From the NCBI GenBank assembly GCA_017309275.1, contig JAFKLT010000031.1, positions 62,001 to 126,000 on the forward strand: a stretch of DNA of 64,000 bases, written 5' to 3'. Below are positions 62,967-64,000 of this stretch, piece after piece. Within the stretch, counting starts at the first letter, position 1, and each line of letters opens with the position of its first letter. The notes under the pieces are model-generated. The model did no database searches, was not told where the DNA came from, and saw only the letters and a program-made list of their open reading frames with translations. This DNA comes from Sphingomonadales bacterium. Its GTDB lineage: Bacteria; Pseudomonadota; Alphaproteobacteria; Sphingomonadales; Sphingomonadaceae. The position numbers were made by a program, and so were the translations under genes.

Positions 62967-64000
62967 TCGAGACCATGGCAATCGAAGTCATCCGCAATGT
63001 GATGGTACCGATGCGCGACGGCGTGCATCTGGCGACCGACGTCTATTTGCCGGCCGCGGGCGAAGCCGCGCTCCCCGTGCTGCTCGAGCGCACGCCGTAC
63101 GACAAGGAAGGGACGAACCACGCCGATTTCTCGGTTGCCGACGAGGTGCCGCAATCCAAGCCGCAGATCGCGCATCTTTTCGCCGAGAATGGCTATGCTT
63201 TCGTTTTGCAGGACTGCCGCGGCCGCTACGCATCCGAAGGCATGTTCCGCAAATATCTGTCGGAGGCGGAGGACGGCGCCGACACGATCGCGTGGATAAT
63301 GGCGCAGCCTTGGTGCAACGGCCGGATCGGCACGCTCGGCCTCTCCTATGGCGCGCATGTCCAGGCGGCGCTCGCGACGCTCGACCCGCCCGGCCTTTCC
63401 GCGATGTTTCTCGATTCAGGCGGCTTCTCCAGCGCCTATCACAGCGGCATCCGGCAAGGCGGCGCCTACGAGCTGAAACAACTCACCTGGGCGCTGAAAC
63501 ATGCGCTGCTCGCGCCCGAGACGCTGGCCGATCCGGCACGGCGTGCAGCGCTGGAGGCGGTCGACATCCGGCAGTGGATCGGGGTCGAAAAATGGCGGCC
63601 TGGGCATTCGCCGATCAGCGCGGCACCCGAATATGAGGACTTCATCCTCGAGCAATGGAATGCCGAACAATTTTCGGACTTCTGGACGCAGCGCGGCATC
63701 TATGCGCGCGGCGCGTACGACAGTTTCGCCGACGTACCCATGGTGCATATGTCGAGTTGGTACGATCCCTATGCGCTGACGGCCGTCGAGAATTTCGTCG
63801 GGCTTTCGGAACGCAAGCGCGGACCGGTCAGGCTGATCCTCGGCCCATGGACGCATGGCAAACGCTCGCTGACCTATTCGGGCGATGCCGATTTCGGTCC
63901 GCAATCGACCCTCGACCATTTGTTCGGCGACTATATCGCGCTCCGCAAGGCCTGGTTCGACCGCCACCTGAAGGATGACGGCGCCGATCCCTTGCCCGAG
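62963..64000 (+). CDS. CocE/NonD-family hydrolase (3' end outside window)
   Basis: Open from a GTG at 62963 (overlapping the AbgT stop by four bases) or an ATG at 62975 to the right edge, 346 codons visible. Alpha/beta hydrolase of the CocE/X-Pro dipeptidyl-peptidase type: MVPMRDGVHLATDVYLP, LLERTPYDKEG, LQDCRGRYASEGMF, nucleophile in TLGLSYGAHVQAAL, and LILGPWTHGKRS holding the catalytic histidine. Members cleave esters, beta-lactam amides or X-Pro peptides. The C-terminal jelly-roll domain lies outside the window. Context points to intracellular processing of the imported ligand. Confidence 0.9.
   Translation, partial: MIETMAIEVIRNVMVPMRDGVHLATDVYLPAAGEAALPVLLERTPYDKEGTNHADFSVADEVPQSKPQIAHLFAENGYAFVLQDCRGRYASEGMFRKYLSEAEDGADTIAWIMAQPWCNGRIGTLGLSYGAHVQAALATLDPPGLSAMFLDSGGFSSAYHSGIRQGGAYELKQLTWALKHALLAPETLADPARRAALEAVDIRQWIGVEKWRPGHSPISAAPEYEDFILEQWNAEQFSDFWTQRGIYARGAYDSFADVPMVHMSSWYDPYALTAVENFVGLSERKRGPVRLILGPWTHGKRSLTYSGDADFGPQSTLDHLFGDYIALRKAWFDRHLKDDGADPLPE

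Overview
The window is high-GC bacterial DNA, dense with genes on both strands. Four TonB-dependent receptor genes (one broken), Tat-like and Sec signal peptides on many hydrolases, and the families present suggest an alphaproteobacterium of the Sphingomonadales (Sphingopyxis/Sphingomonas-like). This placement is an inference from gene content; no rRNA, tRNA, CRISPR array, insertion sequence or phage gene was seen.

Layout. (1) 1-12.2 kb holds D-amino-acid and N-acyl-D-amino-acid genes: a serine hydrolase and an N-acyl-D-amino-acid deacylase under a LysR gene; divergently a D-threonine-aldolase-type enzyme, a dicarboxylate/amino-acid symporter and a second deacylase; then a LysR, D-serine dehydratase and a YkvI-type membrane protein. 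(2) 12.4-20.2 kb holds a siderophore-type TonB receptor, divergent from a penicillin-acylase-family Ntn hydrolase, followed by a periplasmic Fe(III)-binding protein and a second serine hydrolase. (3) 20.3-22.1 kb holds an RpiR-type regulator and a small secreted protein. (4) 22.6-29.8 kb is one tightly packed minus-strand operon: S33 peptidase-like hydrolase, ornithine-cyclodeaminase family enzyme, the DUF3325/DUF3649/PepSY membrane trio associated with ferrisiderophore reduction, an M20 peptidase, a decayed OprB porin and a PaiB-like FMN protein. (5) 29.9-32 kb holds a threonine-synthase-like enzyme and a LysR. (6) 32.4-40.5 kb runs TonB receptor, esterase, symporter, M20 peptidase, CapA-family protein. 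(7) 41-47 kb holds a LysR, P1 (DmpA-type) peptidase, D-arginine-dehydrogenase-type flavoenzyme, isoaspartyl peptidase and an aminotransferase. (8) 47.6-54.2 kb holds a TonB receptor, a two-component system and a CPA1 antiporter. (9) 54.4-64 kb holds a thioesterase, a prolyl oligopeptidase and a CapA-family protein, divergent from a TonB receptor with an in-frame amber stop, an AbgT-family transporter and a CocE/NonD hydrolase cut by the window end.

How it may work together: outer-membrane receptors bring in peptide-like or iron-loaded ligands, periplasmic acylases and peptidases trim them, symporters import the pieces, and cytoplasmic enzymes (D-Ser dehydratase, DTA-type enzyme, DauA-type dehydrogenase, OCD-family enzyme, aminotransferase) consume D- and modified amino acids. 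The iron-handling genes lie between these units and, at 22.6-29.8 kb, within the same operon as peptidases. The most interesting reading is therefore a locus that captures and digests iron-binding or otherwise D-amino-acid-rich peptides made by other microbes. Two near-identical LysR-type operators (44552-44574 and 40717-40737) link two of the operons. The system-level role is an inference; most single-gene family calls are secure.
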